Part shown: one piece after another, positions 12,691 through 24,096 of the stretch
How positions within the stretch are numbered: position 1 is the first letter of the stretch
Layout: every line of letters starts with the position of its first letter
DNA from: Rotaria sp. Silwood1
Lineage: Eukaryota; Rotifera; Eurotatoria; Philodinida; Philodinidae
DNA length: 64,000 nt
NCBI GenBank assembly: GCA_905250075.1
Contig: CAJNOP010000003.1
Span: 3,452,833 to 3,516,832 of the forward strand
Direction of reading: 5' to 3'
Translations under genes and position numbers: made by a program
The notes under the pieces: model-generated
The model's database searches: none
Seen by the model: the letters and a program-made list of their open reading frames with translations, nothing else
Told to the model about the DNA's origin: nothing

Positions 12691-13242
12691 ATGGGCAATC
12701 GTGTTAGTCGTCCAAGATTCATCGAATGGGATTTAGATCGTTTGGAAAAAATCACGACTTTATCGAAACAACAATATTTAGATCTTTATTATCAATATCA
12801 AAATGATAAAGCATGGGGTGGTTTAGACATGGATGATAAATTATTTTTTCAAAAATATGATGAGATGCTACCAGGTCAACAGACAAAAGAAGAAAGTGAT
12901 CGAGCATTTTACGCATTTGATTACAATAAATCAGGCAAGTTGTCCTTTGAAGAATTTGTTGGTGTTGTTGTTATATTAAATAGTGGTTCAACGACATTGG
13001 ATCGAATCACATATTTGATTGATCAATATAATCCGACTAAGAGTGATAATCGCATTGAACAAGCTTTTGGTAAACTGATATTTGATCGTCTAAATCAATA
13101 TTATGGTATTAAAAATGTTGATCCAGCATCAGCATGGTCAGACTTAGTTGCAAGTACTGGAGGAAACAGTGATCAAGTTGGCCGTGATAAATTTTTGGCT
13201 TTTATTGCTGGACATCCAGTTTACCGTACATACATTCAATAA
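12691..13242 (+). CDS. EF-hand calcium-binding protein, putatively N-myristoylated
   Basis: A single exon encodes 183 residues. The N-terminus MGNRVSR fits the N-myristoylation pattern (Gly2, Ser6), as in neuronal calcium sensor proteins. One canonical EF-hand loop is clear at residues 77-88 (DYNKSGKLSFEE, with all ligand positions and Gly82). Two flanking segments (around 46-57 and 145-165) look like degenerate hands. This start is chosen because it creates the myristoylation site and no upstream in-frame ATG precedes it. It would be a calcium switch or sensor at membranes; the partner is unknown. An AATAAA follows the stop at 13248. It is not a clear orthologue of a named vertebrate gene. 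Confidence 0.82.
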   Translation: MGNRVSRPRFIEWDLDRLEKITTLSKQQYLDLYYQYQNDKAWGGLDMDDKLFFQKYDEMLPGQQTKEESDRAFYAFDYNKSGKLSFEEFVGVVVILNSGSTTLDRITYLIDQYNPTKSDNRIEQAFGKLIFDRLNQYYGIKNVDPASAWSDLVASTGGNSDQVGRDKFLAFIAGHPVYRTYIQ

Positions 13243-13247
13243 TGGAA

Positions 13248-13253
13248 AATAAA
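13248..13253 (+). promoter_or_regulatory. Polyadenylation signal of the EF-hand gene
   Basis: AATAAA lies 6 bp after the stop codon of the EF-hand gene; the closeness implies a very short 3'UTR. Confidence 0.5.
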
Positions 13254-16200
13254 CATACTACGCTAAGCATCACTTTTTTATATCATTTAACTTAGTTTTG
13301 AATTAAACTCAATTATAGTTGGAATAAAAAATAAGGAAGTTTTCTTCTTAAATACCAAAGTAACAGATATCTAATCAATTTATTTTCGGCTTTTTCAAAT
13401 TCAGAATAAACTCATTGAAAACAGATTTATGTATCTCTTGATGAGGAAGACAAGTTCAATATACTACTCTCGACTCTTGCTTTTCATCAATTGACAAAGT
13501 TCAAAATGACATAAGAATAGAATAACCAATGAGTGTACTCAGACGAAATAATCAACGAAATGCAAAGTTTTATTCGGCAACGCATTACATGCTATCTATT
13601 GATATATTAGACACTTATCAGAGCTCTGCATTACATTTTCAAGTGATGAAAACCAAACATAATAGTAAAGGACAAGAAATAAAGTCAATTAAAGTTGTAA
13701 GTAAAAATAAGCACAGTGGACTCTTTGAATCTACCGTATATTTAATAGCGATACGATCGTTTCGCTGAATTTCCATGTATCAGCTAAATAATACAACCTC
13801 AGAATTTCGATTCAGAGTGATCAATATAATGTAAAAACGAAAATAACTGAGGTAAAGTTCAATTAAAACAATTCTTCAATTCAGAACAATGTTGAGTTAC
13901 ATCGTAGATTGAAACGTACGACGATTGGAAGTATGATTTCCAAAAGTTACTATTTTCGAAAATATAGCGTATTTAATGAATTCTGAATTTAATACGATGA
14001 TATTAATAATGGACATAGAATAAACATATAAATTATCAATTGATTACGGCCAAGTAAAAACATTATTCACAAATCACATAATTTTATTAAATCAGAAATA
14101 GCAGTCCAATAAGTTTACTGAATTAAAAAAATCATTAAATCTTAGCAGTATACTACGATAATCATCACACATGTATAAATACTAATTGATCGACTTATAA
14201 CAGTTTATAACCAAACTTATATAAATAGCCAATATATATAATACCAAATAATATCAATAGTTTGTCGAGATGGCTCGGGGTTTTACCATGCCTTTGTATA
14301 ATATCCCTCAACTGTCTTAGAAGATTTCAAATCTGTTGGGCATAAGGCTAAGGTTTCCCAATTCATTTCGCTGGTTTAACCTATCAGTATTAAACAGAGG
14401 CACGTTGGACAGATACTATTTTGACGTCAACAAATCATATTGTCGTAGTATATTATTAAGAATTTAAAAAGATTTTGCACTTGTCAATAAGAAGTACTAA
14501 GTCGAGCAAATATAATATGTAGAGTCTAATTTCATTGCTTAAGTATTGTATTATTCAATTATTCAGCACAATATTTAAACAATACTATTATATTGGTATC
14601 ATATACTTGTTCTGGTCGATATTGATAACTAACTCAATGAAAATACTGTAATTTATTTCATTAGTATTTTTTTTACTATATCTGTGTATTAAAGAATAGG
14701 AACCCATAATAGCCTAAATCGAAATAGCTAGTTCACGTATAACATAAGATCCGACATCATTTAAGCTATAAATCTTCAATCTTTATAATTGATCAATCGT
14801 TAAAACTACATTTGTCATTTGACTATTAACGCTTCAAATGATGTGTTATACAGATATTTCAAAGAGTTAAGTGTAGCTATATGTTTTAATCAATTTATCT
14901 AAAGGCTTCAAGGAATAACATTTTGGACGGAGATGTGGGTGTATATGTGAGCTTTTCTGTGGATCTATTCGTCACTCATCCACATTTACACTGACACTCA
15001 CTCACATTAACGCACAGCCACGTCCACAAGCATACCCCCTACTTAAATTTATTATTTGCGCACTTAAAAGTCGAGACAAACGGTTTTTCTTCATGACTGC
15101 GGTGAGAGAGGTGAATATTTTTGTTTGAATTAGTTGAGAGACTTTGCGACCAGAACATGATTGTTCATTCTTACTACTCTGCTCTGTTCTCTACTTGCTT
15201 TTTCAACAGTGTCATTTAACAACGAACAGCGAAGAAACTCATAAAATTCTTCTCGTTAGCCATCAGGAGAGTGTTGACTTTGTGTAAATCGACATATTTA
15301 TTCGATAAATTTGCTATAAGGAAAGCATGGGAAGTTTTTGTGTTCAACGGCATCCGTGCAAGTGGAAAGTAGAATCGGTGTTTCTTCATGTAAATCTAAC
15401 ACCTGACGAACTGAGAAAAAGGAAAAATCAACATCTACTACTGTGTCATCACATTCTGCTTCTCGGTTGTCCGATCCTTCAGGTAGATTATTGACAGTTA
15501 TGAGAAAAGTTCTATATAAAATACAAAAGACATTAGGAAAAATTGAGATCATGGTATGATTTAGGTCAACTGCTATTTAGAGAATGGTGAGGTTAAGATT
15601 TGATATCACTTAACGGAAAACTACTAAATATAAAATATGAGTTACTGATAGAGCAGCTGAACTGAGTTATTCAAACTTTACAGTATTGACAATTTAGGTA
15701 TTTAAGAACAATAGAACTTTCCACATCCAGTTTTTTTCGTACTACAAAGCATTTTTTCAAGTGGTAGATTTTCAGAATTGCAGTTGCATTTGTCCATCTA
15801 TCAGCTTTGTACCGCAATGATTTTGACATAGAATGTGAGTGGTATAAATGTGCATACAACTGTGACCGTAGATAAAAGTGGTACCAGCAGTGATGAACCG
15901 AAACTCTTGTGTTAGAAAAAAAAAGAGAAGTTGTTACGATTATGATAAACGTAAAACCTAAACTTTCTTGCCATCCTGCACAAAGTTATGGAGCAACGTT
16001 TAGCAATGTCAACAAGAAATGTATTATTCCGTAATTTCGTACAGGAAGAAAAGAAAAATTACATCTTACTTTCATTATAATCATTAGAATTTTCCTTTTC
16101 GTTCTTTCATTTTCAACGTTAGAGATTCGGCCCATCAGTAGGTACCAGCAATCGACTGATCGACCTGCCTATCGATAATAACCCGCTCTATGGATGATAG

Positions 16201-17900
16201 AAGGGTAAACCGATAATAGATTTATTCTTGCAATAAAATTTTGTTTCATAGTGAACTCATTCTAATTTCCAACTTAGATCATACATCTGAACATTTGTGT
16301 GCTAATGATCAATATGTTATTTTCTATTGAAAAATAAAAGTGATGGTAATATGAATGTATTAATTAGCGTTGACAAGAAGTTCTGATTATACTGAATAAA
16401 AATAAAAAAGATAAAAAGGCATTTTAAAGTTTATTCTATCAAATGTTCAGAATCGTTGCCATTATTACTTACATTAAGTTCGATGCTTTCTAATAATCTG
16501 TTAAAAGTTTGTTTGAGCTCGTTTTCTAAAATAGGTTTTACTCCCTTGAAAACACAGAGAGCTGATCATGTTTTTTTTTTCAGATTGGGTTCAAGAATTT
16601 GCCTTAAAAAATTTGGAAATTTGTCGAAAGACCATATTCATAGCATCCTAGTACTAGTGTTGATGATGTATGGATTTAGTTTAGATAGGTTGGTCGCAAG
16701 TTATACGATGCTAGCCGGATTACTGTACATGAGCCGGCAAAGACTATTATTCATGGAGACACATTTGGATAAAAAGTTGTTTTGTATATTTTTTGGACCA
16801 AACGATCCTGCTCTTAAACATAGTACAGATAAGAACAAGACTGTAAATCAAAAGTATTGTATTGAACGTTGCTTCAAACGTCTTGTCAATGAAAGAGAGA
16901 CAAAGATAGTTATCAGGCACAAAAATGTTAACATTGCTTAACGATCGTATTCTATTACATATTCATGCAAATGTTATGACTTATTAAAGAGAAGAAACTA
17001 CCAGTATAATGGCATATCAGCTGCGAGCATTAGCCATTGCACTATGTAATTCTTCGTTAAATGATTCTATCAAGGATAGTTGGAGTGACAGAAGAAATGA
17101 ACCATAATGAGCTTGTGCGATTTCTAAAGAAATAAAAAGATATTTTAGAAAAAGAACTTAAATAAAATATTAACAAATTATACGAAAACATTGAATTTGG
17201 TATAAGTGATAATGGCAACTATTCTGAGCATTTGACAAAAATAATGCAAATAAAAATATATCTTTATTTATTTTTATTCAGCATGATCAGAACACTTGGT
17301 CAATACTAAGTCGAGCGATTCCATCTACGGTTGTAGTTGTAGATATGAGTATGGCTATGGTTAGAGGTATTAATATTCTTTGGATACACAAACTCGCACG
17401 ACCACATCCTCTTCGTTTACAATGATGATCCCTTTTCTTTACTTCTCTCGTTCGTTGTAGTCATACTCAAGTTTTCACCAAGCACGTTATCTGCACCAAG
17501 ATTAGAATTGATAATTTCTATTCTGTTGAGAATTTCAGAAATCCTGTCTAGAAGAAGTTTCTTTTTTCTTTCATTGCGTTGCTGATAATATTTTGAGAGA
17601 CGAAAACTTGTCCAATAACCTTTCTTCATAGATATAAGATTCTTGGAGATGTTATGCCTTCGTATTTTACTGTTTTCTGAACAACAAGAACTTCGACGAG
17701 AATACTTTGTCAAAATCGATAGATTGTCGTAGATCCTTCTCTAAAGAGGATTTTCCTAAAGACTCACTAGAATGCTGCTTTGCCATGATGAGAGTCTTTC
17801 GTACTTCCATGAGTACGTGAAATTAGAACATGAGAAATCTGTTTCTCTGTCAAGTTTTCAAACAATATTAAGCCAAAAAAGATGGAAATTCTTTCTTAGA
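13254..17900. other. Gene-free stretch
   Basis: No recognisable gene. Open frames at 15298-15552 (minus), 16456-16941 (plus, 161 codons) and 17417-17713 (minus, 98 codons, basic and possibly coiled-coil) resemble no family I know and lack splice or start context. A GT/AC quasi-palindrome occupies 14932-15047. A tRNA-Ser-like word near 14268 was examined and rejected. Confidence 0.5.
14932..15047. repeat. GT-rich/AC-rich quasi-palindrome, dispersed family
   Basis: The GT half contains 'gatgtgggtgtatatgtgag'. The AC half runs 'catccacatttacactgaca' and on to 'cacgtccacaagcatacccc'. Same layout as the copies at 494, 19084 and 23747. Confidence 0.55.
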
Positions 17901-17947
17901 ATGAAAAAGAATCTCTCACTCCTAGCACTTCTTCCCTTCTTCTTTCT

Positions 17948-18931
17948 GTGCGTAATAGAGAGGGAGATATTATCGTCGATAACGAGGACAATTTTTGTTT
18001 AATTCTCTTGTTCATTGTATTCATATATAACATTCCAGATAAACTCTTACGGGCTCAAAATGGAGTCACGATTGCTGGAGGCCATGGCTGTGGTAGTGCC
18101 ACCAATCAACTTCATCGTCCTTGTAGTCTCTCTGTTGATGATCAAACGATAATCATTGCTGACTACGCTAATCATCGTATCATTCAATGGAAGCTGGGTG
18201 ATACGAATGGGCAAGTAGTGGCTGGCGGTCATGATCAAGGACATCAATTAGATCAATTGTATTATCCCAGTGATGTTCTGATCGATAAAGAGACGGATAG
18301 TCTCATTATTTGTGATCGAGACAATTAACGAGTCGTACGATGGTCTCGTCGTAGTGGCACAACTCAAGAAGAAATCCTCATCAGCAACATCAGTTGTTGG
18401 GGATTGGCCATGGACGATCAGAAATATCTCTGTGTTTCTGACTTCCAAAACCATGAAGTAAGACGATATAAAATAGGAGATCAAAATGGAACTATCGTGG
18501 CTGGTGGCAATGGCAAAGGTGCTGATCTTAATCAACTTAACTGGCCAACCTTCCATTTTGTCGATCAACAACAGACTGTTTATGTATCAGACAACAAGAA
18601 TCATCGTGTGATGACGTGGAATAAAGGTGCAAAAGAAGGAATTGTCGTCACTGGCGGTCAAGGCTATGGGAGTGCTCTGACACAGTTGAACGGTGCTTTC
18701 GGATTGTTTGTCGATACATTCGAAACTCTCTATGTAGCAGACTCGAATAATGATCAAGTGATGCGTTGGCCTCAAGGAGTAACACAGGGCACTGTGACTG
18801 TGGGTGGAAATGGTCGAGGAGAAGAAGCAAATCAGTTCAACTGTCCTGTGAGTTTGTCTTTCGATCTTCAAGGCAATCTGTATGTCGTCGAACAAAATAA
18901 TCATCGTGTTCAACGTTTCTCTCTCGAATAG
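17948..18931 (+). pseudogene. NHL-repeat protein gene with one in-frame stop
   Basis: From about 18048 one frame carries NHL beta-propeller repeats: AQNGVTIAGG, ADYANHRIIQW, YPSDVLIDKETDSLIICD, SDNKNHRVMTWNKG, ADSNNDQVMRWPQG and VEQNNHRVQRFSLE, ending at 18931. The frame is intact over about 290 codons except for a TAA at 18326-18328 inside a repeat (DN-stop-RVVRWSR), where the family has a His, Arg or Gln. A single base change or a sequencing error would explain it. Upstream, a signal-peptide-like MKKNLSLLALLPFFFLC (17901 on) and an acceptor at 18047 suggest a first exon, but its only good donor is out of phase, a second sign of decay. NHL proteins of this type are a large secreted family in bdelloids. 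AATAAA at 18977. Confidence 0.78.
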
Positions 18932-18976
18932 ACTCAAAAGGAATGATTAATTTTGTTTTGTTTGTTTTTCCTCTCA

Positions 18977-18982
18977 AATAAA
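18977..18982 (+). promoter_or_regulatory. Polyadenylation signal of the NHL gene
   Basis: AATAAA lies 45 bp after the terminal stop of the NHL-repeat frame, in the right orientation. Confidence 0.5.
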
Positions 18983-19083
18983 TGACATTGAATAAAAAAT
19001 AATAAAATAATTGCTTTGATCTCGCGCGACCAGAAACCGCACGAAGGTCACCAAAGCACTTCCTGAATGGGCATTTTGAGTCT

Positions 19084-19212
19084 TGTGTAAATGTGGATGG
19101 AGTGTGGGTGAGTGTAGATTTGGGTGTTGGTATGGATGTGTGCCAATGTAAGGAGGAGTATCTCCTTTACGGACATTCATACACAAGCCCACACCTCACA
19201 CCCATACCCTCC
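19084..19212. repeat. GT-rich/AC-rich quasi-palindrome, best-formed copy
   Basis: The GT half (19084-19145, with 'ggagtgtgggtgagtgtag' and 'ttgggtgttggtatgg') is followed by a small inner hairpin ('aaggaggagtatctcctt') and the AC half (19170-19212, 'catacacaagcccacacctc' then 'acacccataccctcc'). It could fold into a long imperfect stem. It lies 150 bp downstream of the NHL gene. Confidence 0.6.
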
Positions 19213-19507
19213 GTTAAGAACTATTATTGACAAAAATTCATTTCGTATTTTATATAAGTTTTCAAACAAAAACAAATTAAAGTAATTGTTTAGATAAATC
19301 AGTTGCATCTATTGATTTTAGAAATAATCGGATCAGTAATGAATGAATTGAATGATATTGGTAATCACTAATAAAAGAAGGTGTGCCAATAATAAAAGGC
19401 TATGTAACTGAATGTAGATCTACTGTAAATGATAAATAGCATATAGATTACAGTAATTTTATCTTGTCTTCTATAATCTGATGATTGTTTATTTTTCGCA
19501 TTCATGG

Positions 19508-19813
19508 TAGTACAGTGAAAAAAAATTGTATGAATACTAAAGCAACGAGGGTTTTCGTGGACTAAAAAAAGGTTTCGTAATTGCTACGGAACTAAAAAAT
19601 AGCTTCGTACATAGTACGAAACCTAAAAAAGGTTTCGATTTTTGCAACGAATTCTAAATCGTTTTTAGGTTCGTAGGAGATCTACGGTACCTCTAACAAA
19701 GATTCCCAGACCGCTGAAAATTATTTTGAAGGTGACTTAGGTTCATACGAAACCTTTTTAAAGGTTTTGATTGTTGAAACAAAAGGGTTCGGTACGGCAC
19801 CTTTTTTTCCAGT
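19508..19813. mobile_element. TA-flanked foldback MITE at the edge of the AHCY pseudogene
   Basis: The left end reads TA|CAGTGAAAAAAAA and the right end TTTTTTTCCAGTG|TA, so the ends are imperfect inverted repeats (CA[GTG/CTGG]AAAAAAA) flanked by TA. This is the target duplication of Tc1/mariner-type elements. Inside are repeated words 'ggtttcgta' and 'tacgaaacc' in both orientations, giving several hairpins. No coding capacity. Immediately to the right the AHCY-like frame begins (SEETVAGV). Confidence 0.62.
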
Positions 19814-20887
19814 GTAGTGAAGAAACAGTAGCTGGTGTAGCAACATCCAGTCAATTATTGAAAAATAAAAAATTAAAAGTTTCAGTTATTAATGTTCATG
19901 ACGGCGTAAGAAAATCATGATTTGATAATAATTAGGGATGTGGCGAAACTTCTATTGATTATTGAATATGGTTATGTAGGAAGAGGATGTGCAAAACTAG
20001 CATTAAGTAGCTATGATACATGAGTTATTGTTATTGAAATCGATCCGATTAGCGCTTGACAAGCTGTAATCGATGGTAGGCAATGTATATCTATTTATTG
20101 GTTTTAATGAATGACGGATTTATTGTTCTAGGTTATCAAGTAATAACAATGACTGAAGCTTGTAAAATTATTTTAATATTTGTATCAGCTACTGATTCAA
20201 CTGGACTAAGTTGTAATAAACATATGATGAAAATGCGTGATATGGCTATGTTATGTAATAATGGTTATGATCAAACTGAAAATGATATTGCTTGATTAAA
20301 AGGTAATCCGGTCAAAACTGGACATGTTAAACCATATATATAGAAGTCGTCTATTAAGCGCTAAATCATTCTAGTCGATTCGTTTTCTACTGTTATAGGT
20401 TGATATTTATCATCTACCACAAGTGGTCTTATTATTATTTTACCTACTGGGGACTGCGTTCTTAACTTTTTTAAGTATAATTTATAAAAATTAGAATGAA
20501 ATAGTGTTTGATACTTTTTTTTGTCTATGTAGATAGTAATCCAAGTTTTCTTATGAGTAACTCATTTTCAAATCAAATCTTAGCACAAATTGAATTATTT
20601 ACAGAGAAAAGGACAATATTCAATTGCAATTCATAGATTTCCAAATACAGTAAGTGTTTATTCATTTACTTTGTAAAGGGTCCTTTTCCTAATCATGTTT
20701 GTTTTTTGCTGAATATGTTATTACAGAGAAAATTGATAAAATCTTTTATATTCTAGTTAGCAAAATAAGTGATCTTGGCACATGTGGATTACTTAGGTGT
20801 GAAATTGAAAAAACTAACAGGTGAATAATTGCTATATGTAGATTTAAATCTTGATGGACCATTCATACCCGAATATTAACGATGTTA
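19814..20887 (+). pseudogene. S-adenosylhomocysteinase pseudogene, unprocessed
   Basis: Pieces of AHCY follow in correct order: SEETVAGV, KLKVSVINVHD, an NAD-binding stretch GYVGRGCAKLALSSYD, VIEIDP, GYQVITMTEACKIILIFVSA, NKHMMKMRDMAMLCNNGYDQ, GNPVKTGHVKPY, VDIYHLP, PSFLMSNSFSNQILAQIEL, AHVDYLGVKLKKLTG and the C-terminal DLNLDGPFIPEY. Introns remain with good boundaries, for example 20076-20131 and a gtaagt donor near 20650, so this is a decayed gene copy, not a retrocopy. Several stops and frame changes interrupt it. AHCY hydrolyses S-adenosylhomocysteine in the methylation cycle; this copy cannot make it. A fragment KEGVPIIKGYVTE near 19372-19410, left of the MITE, may be an upstream piece (tentative). 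Confidence 0.82.
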
Positions 20888-21329
20888 ATCATTGACTCAT
20901 GAAGAAAACGAACTAATTTTAGCATTATACTTTTTTTTTCGGTACAATTCATGTACATCATAGTTATATAAACGTTGTTTATTTTGATTAAGTATATTTG
21001 TTGTACAGACAACATCAATTATAATAGAAATTATGCATAAAAATATATTATTACTTTCATTTACTTCAGTAATTGTTCAATGTTGATAATTGTTTCACTT
21101 CATTTTATATTATTAATAGATTATCATATATAATCATCTATATACACAAGTAAATTCATTTTTGTCTAAGAGAAGCTTTTGTTAGAGTAAATCTCTACCG
21201 AAAAAGTTCAAGTAAATTTTATCCTAACGCGAAGATTGATCATGTATTATAATTTTTTGGTATTATGTTTAGTTCTTAGCATAATTATTGTTGATAAAAC
21301 TAGTAAAAAGTTGAAAAAGTTGGAAAATA

Positions 21330-21560
21330 TTACTTTCTCTTCTTAGAATAAAATTTATTCGTTTTTTGTCTTTTCCAAGATTCATCTGTAATAACTTGTA
21401 CAATAGAATCAGCATCTAAAGGATTCACAATAGAAATATATCAAGCTCCTCCATGTAAAACTTTGCCTATACCTTTAATTCCGATATAATTGCACATTGA
21501 TAGTTCACCGATTTGTAATTTATTAACAACGAGTGATAGTATGATATAGTACAATTTAGT
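21330..21560 (-). pseudogene. Coding-like relic, family not recognised
   Basis: The minus strand gives a protein-like run: VNKLQIGELSMCNYIGIKG, then IGKVLHGGA, a stop, YISIVNPLDADSIVQVITDE and SWKRQKTNKFYSKK. The composition and the long open run look like an old exon broken by one stop, but I cannot assign the family. It may be part of a gene that once neighboured the AHCY copy. Confidence 0.3.
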
Positions 21561-21970
21561 TCTTCGCTTAACATGACATTGAACTATTTATGGAATATGG
21601 TATTTTCCATCTGATTAAAGCAAATTTTGGCGAAAACAAAAAGAACAAGAATAAATTGTAAAAGTTGATGCTATTGTATGTATTAGCCTACTGGATCAGT
21701 ACACAATTTTTATTTCGTATAATTGGACACAAATCACTCGTGGCAGTAGTACTTAGAATAACACCATGGCCTGAAAATAAGAAAACGATGCTGAAACAAG
21801 GTATTCGGAATGCAAGTTTTACTGGACTTGAAAATTCATCCACAAAATTGTCTAATTCAATCTATCATTAGTCCATCATTGTTACTATCATCATCGAAAA
21901 GATTCTGGAAACTCAAAGAAACAGATCAAATTTAGAAATGAATTTTATGTGAGATACTTTTTTCATATTT

Positions 21971-22020
21971 GGATGTAGGTTTGGGTGTGCGAGAATAAAA
22001 GATCTATACCTACACCTGCG
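21971..22020. repeat. GT-rich/AC-rich quasi-palindrome, short copy
   Basis: 'ggatgtaggtttgggtgtgc' is followed by a short spacer and 'tatacctacacctgcgc', its rough reverse complement. Confidence 0.5.
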
Positions 22021-23746
22021 CTTAACATTCACAGTGACATACAAGTCCAGAAAGACATCATTGAAAACTTTTTGTACTATCTGTTCCTTCGACTTTTCTG
22101 TCATCTCAGAAAGCCATTCTCATTTGTCTGTGTTGCTTTGAAGATTCTCATAATCGAATTTTACATTAAAAGGTGTTGTGAAAATAAAAAGTTGACATCT
22201 TGCCTGTTTTTTTAGACTTTCGACTAGCATGATTAATGGTGTTCGACCATAATGGATCATCCATTCTCACATTAAAGATGTTGATTTACATGGTTATCAA
22301 TCGATAGATCTCGTTCTTGACAAAATCAAACAAACTTTGGTTACAGCAAGAAAATACGAACTAAATTCGTACAAGTTCATTCTAGGAGATGGAACACACT
22401 TAGAAGTAAATGAATTGAGTCGAAAATACAAGAAGACAAAAACTGGAAGCGCAGGATCAACTCTCGATTGTTAGAAGCTGTTCGAACATTGAGTTTCATG
22501 TCTATGAAATGCCGAACAAGAGCAACTCTACTAAGACTTATGTTTGTTTCAATGGCCAGAAACGCATTGCAGAGAAGCACTAACCGTCTTATCTAGCAAA
22601 TGATCTTCTCCTGTAATAATTTGAATCACATAAGGATAATGATACTTGCTGAAATTGTTTTATTTTTGATTTCTTAGAAAAGAAGAGTAAAAAGTTTCCA
22701 AGATCATCAAAAAAGACTTAAAAGCGAAAAAAAATCCAGTCTACAGGGTAGTCGAACAGTTCTCGGAACTTCGGTATATCTATTTAGGGAAACGGCATTT
22801 CATCCATATTTCTAGACCATATATATTCGAGATAGTTGCTATGATGTTCCATGGAAAATTTCATGCTTTTAAGTCACTCTTTTGATATCCTGTCGAAGTA
22901 AACAATATGTATTGAATTGATCTCTTTGGTTATTATCCCTACTAAACTGTTGTAGCTGTTGACTAACTAGTCTACTTTGAATACATCTCAGAGACTAAAA
23001 GTCTGGAAGCCTAGTCTAAAATGAATACGCTTGGTAATCCTCAACTTGATATCTCTTACTTTCAAGTAAATAACGGTCTTATTCTGCATGTTGCTCGAAA
23101 AAACCACACTAGAAACGGATTGCATTGGCCCATGATGATATGTTTTTATGCAATAACTTTTTCGTTTGTCAATTTGAACATTTATGACTCATATAGATAC
23201 AAACACTAATCCCTTTGGAAACCACTAGATATCAGATAAAGATTTGTATGCCCTTAAATGGTTGACATATATTATTTTTTTGATATCTTTGTCAGAGAAT
23301 GTCGCTTGGAAGACTAGTTTCTCTTGTTGATCTAAGTTTCGACAATGACTGCCGTCCAATACTGCAATGGCACATCTATGTCTAATAACCGCTAATGGTA
23401 TCATACAAAATTTGTTCACCAATGAGAAACTTCTGCAAAGTTTTGAGGGCTCAAATAACTATCAAAATTCAAGCAATAATCAAGGAGGTCAGTTCAATAC
23501 CTATCTTTTACTTCGAAAGTTTATCTAAAGCGTGAGCTAAAAGGATATAATTTACCATGAAACATTGCAATAAATACCTCGAGTATGTGGCATAGAAAGA
23601 TGGATATAATGTCGTTTCCCTTAATAGATAAATCGGTGTTTCGAGAATTTTTAATCATCCTGTATTTATGTCAACGAAGAGAAAAGCTTTGCACCATCGT
23701 TCACAATTGGTAACAGTTTATGAGAAAATATAAAATAGATAAACAA

Positions 23747-23806
23747 GTTGTGAGTGTACATGTGGACAAAGAGAAGATCCACATCCACCCACACCCTAGT
23801 CCCATC
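23747..23806. repeat. GT-rich/AC-rich quasi-palindrome
   Basis: 'ttgtgagtgtacatgtggac' is followed by 'gatccacatccacccacacc', its rough reverse complement, with a short A/G-rich spacer. Confidence 0.5.
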
Positions 23807-24096
23807 TTTCCGTTATCTCCAGTTTTGTTTTTGGTTCCCCTGTGAAATATATGACGCTGGCTTCCTAAAAAAAGGAATTTTATTTTTTTGGAACAATACG
23901 ACATAGTGCTCTTAGATTTCGATCACAGAGGCAGTTCATTTCGATTCTAAACAAGAGTTCAAATTCAAGTGGAAGTACACAGCAGTGTCTTGTTTTTCAA
24001 AGAAGTTAACAAGTTTCAGGATGAAAATGTACAATGGTTAATGTAGTAATTCTTTTCGACGAAACATTAAAAAGAATTATTCCAATTACTTTTTAA

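Larger units (their letters stand above)
20888..24096. other. Gene-free stretch with relics
   Basis: No intact gene. It holds a coding-like relic at 21330-21560 (listed separately) and GT/AC quasi-palindromes at 21971-22020 and 23747-23806. Open frames at 21985-22215, 22377-22580, 23225-23422 and 23701-23904 have no recognisable content. Confidence 0.5.

Noticed and set aside
14268-14390. tRNA-Ser- or tRNA-Sec-like sequence ('gtcgagatggctcgggg', a TCA loop and a weak B box)
   Set aside because: The arms do not pair into a cloverleaf, the A-to-loop distance is far too long and the B box is poor; at most a degraded tRNA-derived repeat.
16456-16941. 161-codon plus-strand frame
   Set aside because: No family resemblance, unusual composition for this genome's proteins and no neighbouring exons; kept as unrecognised rather than called a gene.
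19814-20887. AHCY copy as a processed retrocopy
   Set aside because: Introns with proper borders are retained, so it is not derived from spliced mRNA.
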